64,000 nt of DNA from Martinezella rhizogenes (lineage in GTDB: Bacteria > Pseudomonadota > Alphaproteobacteria > Rhizobiales > Rhizobiaceae). Location: contig JAAMEZ010000028.1 of assembly GCA_013322215.1 (NCBI GenBank), positions 1-64,000 of the forward strand. The letters run 5' to 3'. Position numbers and translations under genes: made by a program. The notes under the pieces are model-generated. The model made no database searches and was not told the origin of the DNA. It was given only the letters and a program-made list of their open reading frames with translations. Positions 54,516 through 62,543 of this stretch are shown here, piece after piece; within the stretch, counting starts at the first letter, position 1; each line of letters starts with the position of its first letter.

Positions 54516-55256
54516 ATGAGCCAGGTAACAGAGAGCCGCAAAGCAAACGCAAAATCGAAGAAAACCGTGGCTCCGGCTGCGACGGAAGATCTCGTCGTCT
54601 TGGCAATCGATCTCGGCGGTTCGCATGTAAAGATGCGTCTTAGCTCCGGCGGTGAGCGCCGCGCGGCGGTTTCGGGCCCAACCATGTCGGCAAAGGAGAT
54701 GGTTCAGGCCGTCAAGAAGCTGACGGGCGATTGGCAATACGACGTTATCGGCATGGGATATCCAGGTCCGGTTTCGAACAACAGACCGGCGGCGGAGCCG
54801 CACAATCTCGGACCTGGCTGGCAGGATTTCGATTTTTCTTCCGCCTTCGGAAAGCCGGTCAAGCTCGTCAATGATGCCGTGATGCAGGCAATCGGCAACT
54901 ATAAGGACGGCAACATGCTATTTCTCGGCCTCGGTACCGGGTTGGGTTCGGCTATGATCGCCAATCATGTCTGCCTGCCCATGGAACTCGCACACCTGCC
55001 CTACAAGAAGCGCGACACTTTCGAAGATTTTATCGGCGAACGCGGGCTTGAAAAATACGGCAAGAAAAAATGGCGCCAGTCGGTCGAGGAGATCGTGGAA
55101 AGGTTGCAGGCCGCGTTGTTGCCGCATGAAATCGTCATTGGCGGCGGCAATGCCGAAAAGCTCAAGGAGTTGCCCCCAGGTTGCCGTGTCGGCGAGAACG
55201 AAAATGCCTTCCTTGGGGGATTTCGTCTCTGGCAGGATGCAACACTGAGCTTCTAA
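54516..55256 (+). CDS. ROK-family glucokinase (polyphosphate-glucokinase-like)
   Basis: A 246-residue ROK kinase. It has the phosphate-binding LAIDLGGSHVKMRLS near residue 28, GMGYPGPVSNN, DAVMQAIGNY and LFLGLGTGLGSAMI near 133. The short length, the LGPGWQDFDF segment and AHLPYKKRDTFEDFIGERGLE are features I associate with polyphosphate or ATP-dependent glucokinases (PPGK-like) rather than transcriptional ROK proteins. It lacks the HTH and the typical ROK zinc motif. I chose ATG 54516; GTG 54504 is possible. It is 40 bp behind the GH15 gene, so the pair should turn intracellular glucan into glucose 6-phosphate. Confidence 0.8.
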   Translation: MSQVTESRKANAKSKKTVAPAATEDLVVLAIDLGGSHVKMRLSSGGERRAAVSGPTMSAKEMVQAVKKLTGDWQYDVIGMGYPGPVSNNRPAAEPHNLGPGWQDFDFSSAFGKPVKLVNDAVMQAIGNYKDGNMLFLGLGTGLGSAMIANHVCLPMELAHLPYKKRDTFEDFIGERGLEKYGKKKWRQSVEEIVERLQAALLPHEIVIGGGNAEKLKELPPGCRVGENENAFLGGFRLWQDATLSF

Positions 55257-55321
55257 GCCTGCTTGTATCCTTTTGTCTTGAATGAGGCGCCGCCACTGTG
55301 ACATTGACGGAGCGGCTGCCA

Positions 55322-56200
55322 TCAAAGCTTCTTGTCGCGAATGGTCATGACCCCGAACGGATTGAATTTATATTCATCTTCGTCATAGCGGGTGTCGTCG
55401 GATAGAGTGGCCAGACGATCCGACAAAGACGCATCAACGCCTTCCCGCATCATTTGATCGCCGATCTCGTCAATCAGAGCGGCGATTTCAAGTTGCTCCT
55501 CATTGGTCGACGGTTGCCGATCGTCTTTCCGGATAAAGGTAACGAGTACATCGGGCAATCCGACCAGATGGTTCCCGACGCTTGCCATGCCCTCGGCATC
55601 GTCGCCGATGGGCCGGCGTGCAAAGGCCAGACGGCAGGTCTTGGCAAGTGTCAGCAGATCATGGGAATCGGCTGCACTGCGCCCCTGCTCGGAGAGCTCT
55701 TTCCATCGCCGTACGCCGTGGGCCACGCCTGCGGTCTCGCCCTTTACGGCAATCGCACCGTGATCGAGCATGTATTGCACGAACATCAGGGCTTTTGCAG
55801 ATGTCGCAACGGCCGTTTCGGCCGCCATGGGCGGGCCGAGCACATAAAGGACGGATCCGTGCGTGGCGACGGCATCCTCGTCGGCCTCCTGATAGGCATT
55901 GGGGTCCACGCGGTCCCAGCAGATATTGAACGAACGGACCATGCGGTCGTCCGGCTCATTCTGCGAACCGTCTTCATCGGCGGTGAAACCATCGCCTAAT
56001 TGGGCGATGGCGGCACGGGCATTCTGCAGGAGCGCCGCAAGACCATTTTCTTCGCCGAGAAAGCAGAGCACATGACGCGGTTTATAGCTGGAACGGGAGG
56101 CTGCAAACGCCGACGGCTGGCTCGAAGCTTGGCTGGGAGACGGTCTACCCAGAATGAGACTGCCGAAGAATGCAAGAATGCCGCGCCGCATCGAATTCAT
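55322..56200 (-). CDS. Hypothetical protein with possible leader; DUF4261-like
   Basis: A 292-residue protein I do not firmly recognise. The first 30 residues (MRRGILAFFGSLILG then a Ser/Ala/Pro run) could be a signal or anchor. The body has CFLGEENGLAALLQ, SVLYVLGPPMAAETAVATSAKALMFVQYMLDHGAIAVKGETAG and an acidic C-terminus DDTRYDEDEYKFNPFGVM. The MLDHGAIAV...GVAHG block is faintly like DUF4261. Start ATG 56200 with GAGGA upstream. It stands alone between convergent and divergent neighbours. Confidence 0.5.
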   Translation of the reverse strand: MNSMRRGILAFFGSLILGRPSPSQASSQPSAFAASRSSYKPRHVLCFLGEENGLAALLQNARAAIAQLGDGFTADEDGSQNEPDDRMVRSFNICWDRVDPNAYQEADEDAVATHGSVLYVLGPPMAAETAVATSAKALMFVQYMLDHGAIAVKGETAGVAHGVRRWKELSEQGRSAADSHDLLTLAKTCRLAFARRPIGDDAEGMASVGNHLVGLPDVLVTFIRKDDRQPSTNEEQLEIAALIDEIGDQMMREGVDASLSDRLATLSDDTRYDEDEYKFNPFGVMTIRDKKL

Positions 56201-56410
56201 TCCGGTGTCCTCATGGTTCAAATCGGCAGAGTTGAAGGCATTCACAACGACAGGGCTACGCGCGCCATATCGCATTCGTTTTGTTTTCGTTGCAACCCGA
56301 TTTTACTGCCATTTCAGCATCAGCGATTCTTCCAGCTCAGGAGCATGGCGTGAAGTTCGCGCATTGTGGGACAGGCTGCCCGATCTTTGCTCGTAAATGG
56401 GATAGCCGGC

Positions 56411-57337
56411 TCATGGGCTGTATTTCAACGACACTTTCTCCCGATGGACGATGTCGGCAAACAGCCGCAGCGCGCCACTTGGTTGTTCATCGCGCTGCGC
56501 AAGATAAAGTGGCGCTATGAGATTGGTGTGAGGGTCAAGCCTTAGATAGGCGATGCCGTTCGTTTCCAGTCGGGCGATCGATCCTGGAATGATCGAAATT
56601 CCGAGCCCGGCGGCAACCAGGCTGAGCGTTGACAGCAACCGGGGAGCTTCATGCCGTATTTTCGGGCTGAAGCCGGCGGCAAGGCAGGCAGCTATGATGC
56701 CGTCATATAGTCCGGGGCCTGATGGGCGCCGGTAGAGGATGAAGGCTTCGTTCGCGAGTTCTGACAATCGAATAGGTCGTGGCTTTTCGCTTTTCGCCAT
56801 CGCGATCGGATGACGATCGGGAAGAGCGACCAGCATCTCTTCATCGAGAATTCTTGAAATTATCAGCCCGCTCGACTGTGCAACGGGAGAGCGCACGAAT
56901 GCGACATCGAGAAGGCCGGAATGCAGCATGGCGATCAGATCCGGCGTACTGGCTTCCTCAAGCTTTAGCGTAACATCGGGTGACGTCTCGCCGAGTGACC
57001 GGACAGCCGAGGTGACCAGCGGATGAAATGCAGCCGAACTGGTAAAGCCGATGGCGAGGCTTCCCTCCTCTCCGCGGGCATTGCGCCTCGTCGCTTCCAT
57101 CGCAAGGTCGACGTCATGCAGGATGGCCCTTGCCCTCTCCACGAAGGTTCGGCCCGCATCCGTCAGCTCGACGCCTCTCGGCAGACGTCTGAAAAGCGAT
57201 GCACCGACGATCGCTTCCAGCTTGGCTATCTGCTGGCTGAGCGGCGGCTGCTGGATGCCGAGCCTTTCCGCAGCTCGGGTCATATGGCCCTCGTCGGCGA
57301 CGGTTACAGCATAGCGAAGATGTCGAAGCTCGATCAT
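56411..57337 (-). CDS. LysR-family regulator, CatR/BenM-like
   Basis: A 308-residue LysR regulator with the CatR-type N-terminus MIELRHLRYAVTVADEGHMTRAAERLGIQQPPLSQQIAKLE, in part, and an effector domain with GSLAIGFTSSAAFHPLV near 90. It is divergent from the chromate transporter pair, with a dyad at 57349-57378 between them, so that pair is its likely target. The start ATG 57337 gives the classical MIELRHL beginning; a TTG four codons upstream is less likely. The effector may be an anion or an aromatic acid. Confidence 0.88.
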   Translation of the reverse strand: MIELRHLRYAVTVADEGHMTRAAERLGIQQPPLSQQIAKLEAIVGASLFRRLPRGVELTDAGRTFVERARAILHDVDLAMEATRRNARGEEGSLAIGFTSSAAFHPLVTSAVRSLGETSPDVTLKLEEASTPDLIAMLHSGLLDVAFVRSPVAQSSGLIISRILDEEMLVALPDRHPIAMAKSEKPRPIRLSELANEAFILYRRPSGPGLYDGIIAACLAAGFSPKIRHEAPRLLSTLSLVAAGLGISIIPGSIARLETNGIAYLRLDPHTNLIAPLYLAQRDEQPSGALRLFADIVHREKVSLKYSP

Positions 57338-57348
57338 GGCATATCTCA

Positions 57349-57378
57349 AATATATGAATACCAGTTAATCCATATATT
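57349..57378. promoter_or_regulatory. Candidate LysR binding dyad before chrA
   Basis: AATATATG (57349-57356) and CATATATT (57371-57378) form a perfect 8-bp inverted repeat with 14-bp spacing in the gap between the divergent LysR and chromate-transporter genes. Confidence 0.5.
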
Positions 57379-57442
57379 GGACGCATGGTCGATGAAAGCC
57401 TATTTTGCCGCCTTGTTCGACATGAAGCACATAGGCCAAGAT

Positions 57443-58009
57443 ATGGACGCCATTTCCCCTCACAGCACCGTTCAACGCGAAAAGCCAACAGTCGCCGAAC
57501 TCTTCTTCGGTTTTTTCAAACTCGGCCTCATCGGCTTTGGTGGGGTCTTGCCGCTCGCGCGCCGCATGGTGGTCGAGGATCGCAATTGGCTGACCGGAGA
57601 GGAGTTTACCGAGCTGCTTGGGCTCTGTCAGTTCCTGCCCGGCGGAAATATCATCAATATGTCGGTTGCGATCGGCTCGAAATTTCAAGGTGTGGCGGGC
57701 GCTTTTTCAGCTCTTCTCGGCCTGATTGTCGCGCCGACGGCGATCGTGATCGGTCTCGGCGTCATTTACGATCAGTTCAACAGCGATCCGCGCATCCAGC
57801 ACATGTTTGCCGGCCTTGCCGCAGCCGCAGCCGGCCTGCTGATCTCGATGGCCGTCAAGATCGTCCTGCCGTTGCGTCGCAGGCCCGTTGCCCTGGTCAT
57901 TGCTGCGATTTGCTTTGCTGCCATCGCCATCGTCGGATTGCCCTTGCTGCCGACCATGCTGGTTCTGGCACCTCTCAGCATCATCGCCACTTGGAAGCTT
58001 GAATCATGA
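57443..58009 (+). CDS. chrA: Chromate transporter, N-terminal half subunit (ChrA family)
   Basis: A 188-residue half-length CHR protein. The conserved entry PTVAELFFGFFKLGLIGFGGVLPLARR and LCQFLPGGNIINMSV are hallmarks of ChrA, followed by four or five hydrophobic segments. It pairs with the next half subunit; short-chain CHR proteins work as heteromeric pairs. Chromate/sulfate exchange is the family function, but several short CHR systems have no proven role in chromate resistance. I chose ATG 57443 because it leaves room for the LysR dyad; ATG 57392 is also in frame. Confidence 0.8.
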   Translation: MDAISPHSTVQREKPTVAELFFGFFKLGLIGFGGVLPLARRMVVEDRNWLTGEEFTELLGLCQFLPGGNIINMSVAIGSKFQGVAGAFSALLGLIVAPTAIVIGLGVIYDQFNSDPRIQHMFAGLAAAAAGLLISMAVKIVLPLRRRPVALVIAAICFAAIAIVGLPLLPTMLVLAPLSIIATWKLES

Positions 58010-58536
58010 CCACGACCCTGCTCGCTCTCGCAATCATTTTCACGCAGCTTTCGCTGCTGGCCTTCGGCGGCGGTAATTCCATCCTCCCGGAAATGCACCG
58101 ACAGGTCGTCGACGTGCAGCATTGGATGACGGCGCAACAATTTGGTGCGCTGTTCGCATTGGCGCAGGCAGCTCCAGGCCCGAACCTGATGGTTGTGCCT
58201 CTGGTCGGCTGGCATGTTGCCGGATGGGCGGGTGTGCTCGTGACTTCGGTGGCAAAGTTCGGTCCTTCTTCGGTTCTGACCTATCTGGTGCTCCATCTCT
58301 GGAACCGCTTCAAGGACAGGCCGTGGCGAAGGATCGTCCAGGCCGGGCTGGTGCCGATGACCGCGGGGCTCGTCACCGCCAGCGCGGCGGTCATTACCGA
58401 GGCATCAACTCAGGGCTGGATTCTGGCGGTGATTGCGGCCGCTGGCGCGCTTGTTCTCACAACGACGCGCGTCCATCCGCTCGTGGTTCTGGGCATTGGC
58501 GCATTGATCGGGCTGAGTGGCGTCGGCCAGGTATGA
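58006..58536 (+). CDS. Chromate transporter, C-terminal half subunit (ChrA family)
   Basis: A 176-residue half CHR protein. It starts with LAIIFTQLSLLAFGGGNSILPEM and has FALAQAAPGPNLMVVPLVGW, the second CHR repeat version of the motif. Its ATG overlaps the first half gene by four bases (ATGA at 58006), so the two are translated together in a fixed ratio. It is membrane-embedded throughout. No sulfate or chromate reductase gene is adjacent. Confidence 0.85.
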   Translation: MTTTLLALAIIFTQLSLLAFGGGNSILPEMHRQVVDVQHWMTAQQFGALFALAQAAPGPNLMVVPLVGWHVAGWAGVLVTSVAKFGPSSVLTYLVLHLWNRFKDRPWRRIVQAGLVPMTAGLVTASAAVITEASTQGWILAVIAAAGALVLTTTRVHPLVVLGIGALIGLSGVGQV

Positions 58537-58834
58537 GCAGGTAGATGCCGGTGTCAGAATTGAGGCAAACACCTGTTCTGATTGCCGAGATTCATTTTAG
58601 CGAAGGGTGCGTTGCGCCCGTCGGTTGCTCCATGTATTCGCAAATACGTCTTTTGCTTGAAATAACCCCTTCTTTGGAGGCTCAGTCGCAAATTAGAGCT
58701 GTTGATATCGGCGATAATCGCAGTGCTCGTGCTTTTAGAAACCAAAATGCAAACAATCCATGCAATATTCCAGCGGGAAAGATTGCCGGCAATAAAGCCG
58801 CGATAATCTTTTGATCAGCTGGTGAGGGCCTCCA
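58537..58834. other. Gene-poor gap
   Basis: About 300 bases without a convincing coding region. AT-rich stretches near 58650-58690 and 58790-58820 could hold the promoter of the cyclase gene. I see no strong hairpin. Confidence 0.5.
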
Positions 58835-59788
58835 GTGTCTTGCGATGGAAATGCAATACTCGATCCACAGGCAATCGGCTCCCGCGAGTTCATGCATTTG
58901 CGTGAATTGTTTGATCGATCGTTCAAGGCCGCGCGCATCGGGGTATGGGAATGCAGCCTTCCCGACCAGACGCTCAGCTGGACGGATATGGTCTACGAGC
59001 TCTTTGATCTCGCGCCGCAAACGCCGCTGACAAGGGACGAGATCCTTAAACTTTATACCCCGGAGACCCGAAAACGCCTCGATGAGGTGCGCGAGAAAGC
59101 AATTCGCACCGGCGAGGGCTTCAGCCTGGATGCACAGATCATTACCGCAAGGGGTAATCGTCGATGGATCAGAATAACCGCCTGTGTCGAGTTCGCGAAC
59201 GGAGCTGCGACTAGAATTTTCGGGATGAAACAGGATGTCACCGCCGAGAAGACGATGGTCGAGCAGCTTCGTCAATTGGCCGAGTATGATATGCTCACCG
59301 GGCTGACATCCCGTACCAGATTTGAAACGTTCTTCAACGAAATATGTGCAGCCGAGGGCCGAACCGGCAGGGCACTCCTGCTGGTGGATCTCGACGGCTT
59401 CAAGTCCGTGAACGATACTCTCGGGCATCAGGCGGGGGATGATTGCCTCAAAGCGGCAGGGCGCAGGCTTTCGCGCGCGGTGCCCAAGGCCAATATGGTG
59501 GCGCGAATTGGCGGCGACGAGTTTGCCGTTATCCACGAATGCCTCTCGATCGAACATCTTGCAAAAATTGCCGATCGCGTTGTCAGGGGATTGAACTGGA
59601 CCGTCTCCACGCCGGCGAAGACCATTCGCATCGCAACCTCCGTTGGCGCGGCGATAATCGTGCCCGGCCATTCGTCCAAGGACATATTCGCGAAAGCGGA
59701 TCGTGGTTTGTACGAAGCGAAGTCGTCGGGGAAGAATGGCTTCCGGATCGCGCCGCCGACATGGCCCGCATACAAAGCTGCTCTTTAG
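58835..59788 (+). CDS. PAS-GGDEF diguanylate cyclase
   Basis: A 317-residue soluble signalling protein. A PAS fold occupies residues 30-135 (RIGVWECSLPDQTLSWTDMVYELF, then FGMKQDVTAEKT), followed by a GGDEF domain at 145-310 with YDMLTGLTSRTRF and the intact active site RIGGDEFAV near 228. It should make cyclic di-GMP on sensing a PAS ligand. There is no RxxD inhibition site five residues before GGDEF (PKAN instead). GTG 58835 with GAGGG is preferred; ATG 58892 is the alternative. It stands alone, so its input is unknown. Confidence 0.85.
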   Translation: MSCDGNAILDPQAIGSREFMHLRELFDRSFKAARIGVWECSLPDQTLSWTDMVYELFDLAPQTPLTRDEILKLYTPETRKRLDEVREKAIRTGEGFSLDAQIITARGNRRWIRITACVEFANGAATRIFGMKQDVTAEKTMVEQLRQLAEYDMLTGLTSRTRFETFFNEICAAEGRTGRALLLVDLDGFKSVNDTLGHQAGDDCLKAAGRRLSRAVPKANMVARIGGDEFAVIHECLSIEHLAKIADRVVRGLNWTVSTPAKTIRIATSVGAAIIVPGHSSKDIFAKADRGLYEAKSSGKNGFRIAPPTWPAYKAAL

Positions 59789-59954
59789 ATCGAGCCCGCC
59801 AATCGCTCACCAATCACAAGCATCGAATAGCGAATTGTCGGCGAGCGATGGGGAAAAATATTTCTCCATAGAGTATATAGACATTATGCAATTACTTTTC
59901 GAGTAGCATTGCTGCCCGTAGCTTGATCGCCGGTCTAATTCGTCCGGAGCTGGC

Positions 59955-61373
59955 ATGACAAGGCATATTCGATTCAACGCGTTCGACATGAATTGCGTCG
60001 CGCATCAGTCCCCCGGACTGTGGAGACATACGCGCGATAAGTCGTGGAAATACAAGGATCTGGACTATTGGCAGGATCTGGCGCGGACGCTGGAACGCGG
60101 CATTTTCGACGGCATATTCATCGCCGACGTCATCGGTTATTACGATGTCTACAAGGGTTCGAACTACCATGCGATCGAGCAGGCCGCGCAGATACCGGTC
60201 AATGATCCGATCCAGCTCGCGGCGCCGATCGCGCTTGCGACCGAACATCTCGGTATAGGAATAACCGCCTCCACTTCCTTCGAGCACCCCTATACGTTTG
60301 CTCGCCGGCTCGCCACCGCCGATCACCACACCAAGGGCCGCATCGGCTGGAATATCGTGACCTCCTATCTCGAGAGTGGCGCCAAGAACATCAGTCAAGG
60401 CGGTTTGAAGACTCATGACAACCGTTATGAGATCGCCGCTGAATATGTGGAGGTTCTCTACAAGCTTTTAGAAGGAAGCTGGGAAGAGGGTGCTGTGCTG
60501 CGCGATGCCGAGCGCGGCATTTTCACCGATCCCACCAAGGTTCACGAGATCGGTCACAAGGGCAAGTATTTCGACGTTCCGGGCTACCATCTCTGTGAGC
60601 CGTCGCCGCAACGGACGCCGGTGCTTTATCAGGCAGGTGCATCCGGCCCTGGCAAGGCCTTTGCTGCCGGCCATGCTGAATGCGTATTCGTCGCTGCGCC
60701 GACGAAAAACCTGCTACGCGCCTACGTCGCCGATATCAGGCAGAGGGCTGCGGCGGCTGGCCGCGATCCGCGGAAGGTGCTGATCTATAATCTCTCGACG
60801 CTGATCATCGCGGAGACCGACACGAAGGCGCAGCAACTCTTCGAGGAGTATCAGAGCTACGCGTCCTATGACGGCTCGCTCGTATTCATGTCCGGCTGGA
60901 GCGGCATCGATTTCGGCCAATATGCGCCGACCGACGAGTTGAAGAAGGTCGAAACCAATGCCATCGTCTCGATGATCGAGCATTTCGGCGGCAAGGACCG
61001 GACCTGGACGGTCGAGGAACTCGCCAAATGGGGTGGGATCGGCGGAACCGGGCCGGTCTTCGTCGGCTCACCCTCGACTGTCGCTGATATCCTGCAGGAA
61101 TGGGTCGAAGAGACCGATGTCGATGGTTTCAACCTCGCTTATGCCGTGACGCCCGACAGTTTTGAGGCGGCGGTCGATCTGCTCGTTCCGGAACTACAGA
61201 AGCGTGGAGTGTATCCCACCGCCTATCGTCCGGGTACCCTCCGCGAAAAGCTCTTCGGCGAGGGACCTTATCTGCCGACGACCCATCCGGCCAATGCCTA
61301 TCGCGATATCGAGGCAGTTAAGCGTCGGGATGCGGAACTGGCTGCACCGCTGCGCCAGTCGGCCGGCGTCTAG
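59955..61373 (+). CDS. LLM-class flavin monooxygenase, NtaA/DszA/DmoA family
   Basis: A 472-residue FMNH2-dependent monooxygenase. It has the family opening HIRFNAFDMNCVAHQSPGLWRH, GIFDGIFIADVIGYYDVY, TFARRLATADHHTKGRIGWNIVTSYLESGAKN and LYQAGASGPGKAFAAGHAE, which place it with NtaA, SnaA, DszA and DmoA rather than with luciferases. Substrates in this group include nitrilotriacetate, dibenzothiophene sulfone and dimethyl sulfide. A flavin reductase partner must lie elsewhere. Start ATG 59955. A short AT-rich imperfect palindrome (59849-59868) lies upstream. It stands as a single gene. Confidence 0.88.
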   Translation: MTRHIRFNAFDMNCVAHQSPGLWRHTRDKSWKYKDLDYWQDLARTLERGIFDGIFIADVIGYYDVYKGSNYHAIEQAAQIPVNDPIQLAAPIALATEHLGIGITASTSFEHPYTFARRLATADHHTKGRIGWNIVTSYLESGAKNISQGGLKTHDNRYEIAAEYVEVLYKLLEGSWEEGAVLRDAERGIFTDPTKVHEIGHKGKYFDVPGYHLCEPSPQRTPVLYQAGASGPGKAFAAGHAECVFVAAPTKNLLRAYVADIRQRAAAAGRDPRKVLIYNLSTLIIAETDTKAQQLFEEYQSYASYDGSLVFMSGWSGIDFGQYAPTDELKKVETNAIVSMIEHFGGKDRTWTVEELAKWGGIGGTGPVFVGSPSTVADILQEWVEETDVDGFNLAYAVTPDSFEAAVDLLVPELQKRGVYPTAYRPGTLREKLFGEGPYLPTTHPANAYRDIEAVKRRDAELAAPLRQSAGV

Positions 61374-61563
61374 GCTTTGCCATATCACCGATTCGGCTGA
61401 AGTATGCGCATATTCGGCCCGTCTTTGACAATGCTCTCAGGGCTGACGGGCCGGATTGATACGGGAGATATTCCGCGCAGTCGGCTATTTAAAGTAGCAG
61501 CAGATTAACGCTCTGTTCACCTTAAGATTACTAAGGTTTCCTGATGAAAAGGAAGGAAGCCCA

Positions 61564-61866
61564 ATGAAAAAGATCTTTGTTCTCGCCATGGCTACGGTAA
61601 CGCTGGCAGCGCCCCTTGCCAGCGCGCAGGAATGGCCCCGTCATCATCGCGATCGTCCCGACGAAGTTCATCGCAAGATGCCGCCGCGGGGACCGGGACG
61701 TCCTGGATGGGGACCATATCGGGGTAAGGACCGTTCGGGTTACTATCACGGCTACAGAGGTTACCATGATCGCCGCCCGGGCTATCGCCGTCACAGCGAT
61801 GGTCTTTGGTATCCTGCCGCAGCCTTCGCACTCGGTGCCATTATCGGCGGCGCTTTGAACAACTAG
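61564..61866 (+). CDS. BA14K-like small exported protein
   Basis: A 100-residue secreted protein. The signal peptide is clear ([21 protein letters not shown]) and the mature chain is rich in His, Arg, Gly and Tyr. The C-terminus [22 protein letters not shown] matches the hydrophobic ending of rhizobial BA14K proteins. It may sit in the periplasm or outer surface; the Brucella homologue is an immunoreactive lectin-like protein. AAGGAAGG precedes ATG 61564. A hairpin repeat follows. Confidence 0.8.
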   Translation: MKKIFVLAMATVTLAAPLASAQEWPRHHRDRPDEVHRKMPPRGPGRPGWGPYRGKDRSGYYHGYRGYHDRRPGYRRHSDGLWYPAAAFALGAIIGGALNN

Positions 61867-61907
61867 AGTTCTTCTGCTTTTCTAAGAATTGCGTGAAAAC
61901 AAAGAGA

Positions 61908-61948
61908 TAGAGCGGTTCAGAGATTCCGTGAAGAGCTGAACCGCTCTA
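61908..61948. repeat. Palindromic repeat, copy D / bidirectional terminator
   Basis: TAGAGCGGTTCAG (61908-61920) and CTGAACCGCTCTA (61936-61948) form a perfect 13-bp stem. It resembles the AGAGC-ended interspersed elements A-C but has its own interior. It lies between convergent genes and probably terminates both. Confidence 0.7.
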
Positions 61949-61961
61949 GAAAAGGCCGCTT

Positions 61962-62543
61962 TTAAAACCGCTCCATCTCGCGGCCGACCTTTGCCAGAAA
62001 TTCCTTACGGGACACGTCAGTTGAGCGGTTCATGTCGTAATGGGCGAGGAAGACGACCGGCGCGAAAGGCTTGATCTGGGCGCGGAGCACGCGCTTGACG
62101 ATCTTCTTCGGCGGATTGCCGGCGACGAAGGCGCGAAATGGATCGGCGCCATAGGTCAGGACCGCACCAAGTTTGCGGATATGTTGCAGCTTGGAGCGTA
62201 CCTTGCCATTTACGAGTTCGAAGGAAACGCCTGGAAGCCAGACCCGATCGAAATAGCCCTTGAGGATCGCTGGGAAGCCGAAGTTCCAGACCGGAGTGAC
62301 GATCACGAGGGCTTCGGTACGCTCCAGCCGTTCCACGTAGGATTTCAGCGCATCGGTGTTTTCGGGATAGTCATGGTAGATGAGCCGATCATGGCGTGAC
62401 AGGACGGGGTCAAAGCCTTCGGCATAGAGGTTGCAGTCATCGACATTGTGGCCGGCTTGCTTCAGACTTTCGATTGTTTGCCGATGCAGCGCGCCGCCAT
62501 AGCTTTCCTCGACTGGATGGGAATGAAGGACGAGAACCTTCAT
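61962..62543 (-). CDS. Flavodoxin-fold NAD(P)H:quinone oxidoreductase
   Basis: A 193-residue flavodoxin-like quinone reductase of the KefF/MdaB/NQO1 type. It has the phosphate loop KVLVLHSHPVEESYGGALHRQ, LIYHDYP, and VTPVWNFGFPAILKGYFDRVWLPGVSFEL near residue 80, the FMN or FAD and quinone site. It reduces quinones by two electrons, protecting from redox cycling. Its ATG overlaps the FAD oxidase stop (ATGA at 62540), so it is co-translated with that gene. Confidence 0.85.
   Translation of the reverse strand: MKVLVLHSHPVEESYGGALHRQTIESLKQAGHNVDDCNLYAEGFDPVLSRHDRLIYHDYPENTDALKSYVERLERTEALVIVTPVWNFGFPAILKGYFDRVWLPGVSFELVNGKVRSKLQHIRKLGAVLTYGADPFRAFVAGNPPKKIVKRVLRAQIKPFAPVVFLAHYDMNRSTDVSRKEFLAKVGREMERF

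Noticed and set aside
58545..58814. 89-residue plus-strand frame in the gap after chrA
   Set aside because: No ribosome site, no motif, codon use unlike neighbours.
59849..59868. Imperfect AT-rich palindrome before the flavin monooxygenase
   Set aside because: Several mismatches and no partner site; too weak to list as an operator.
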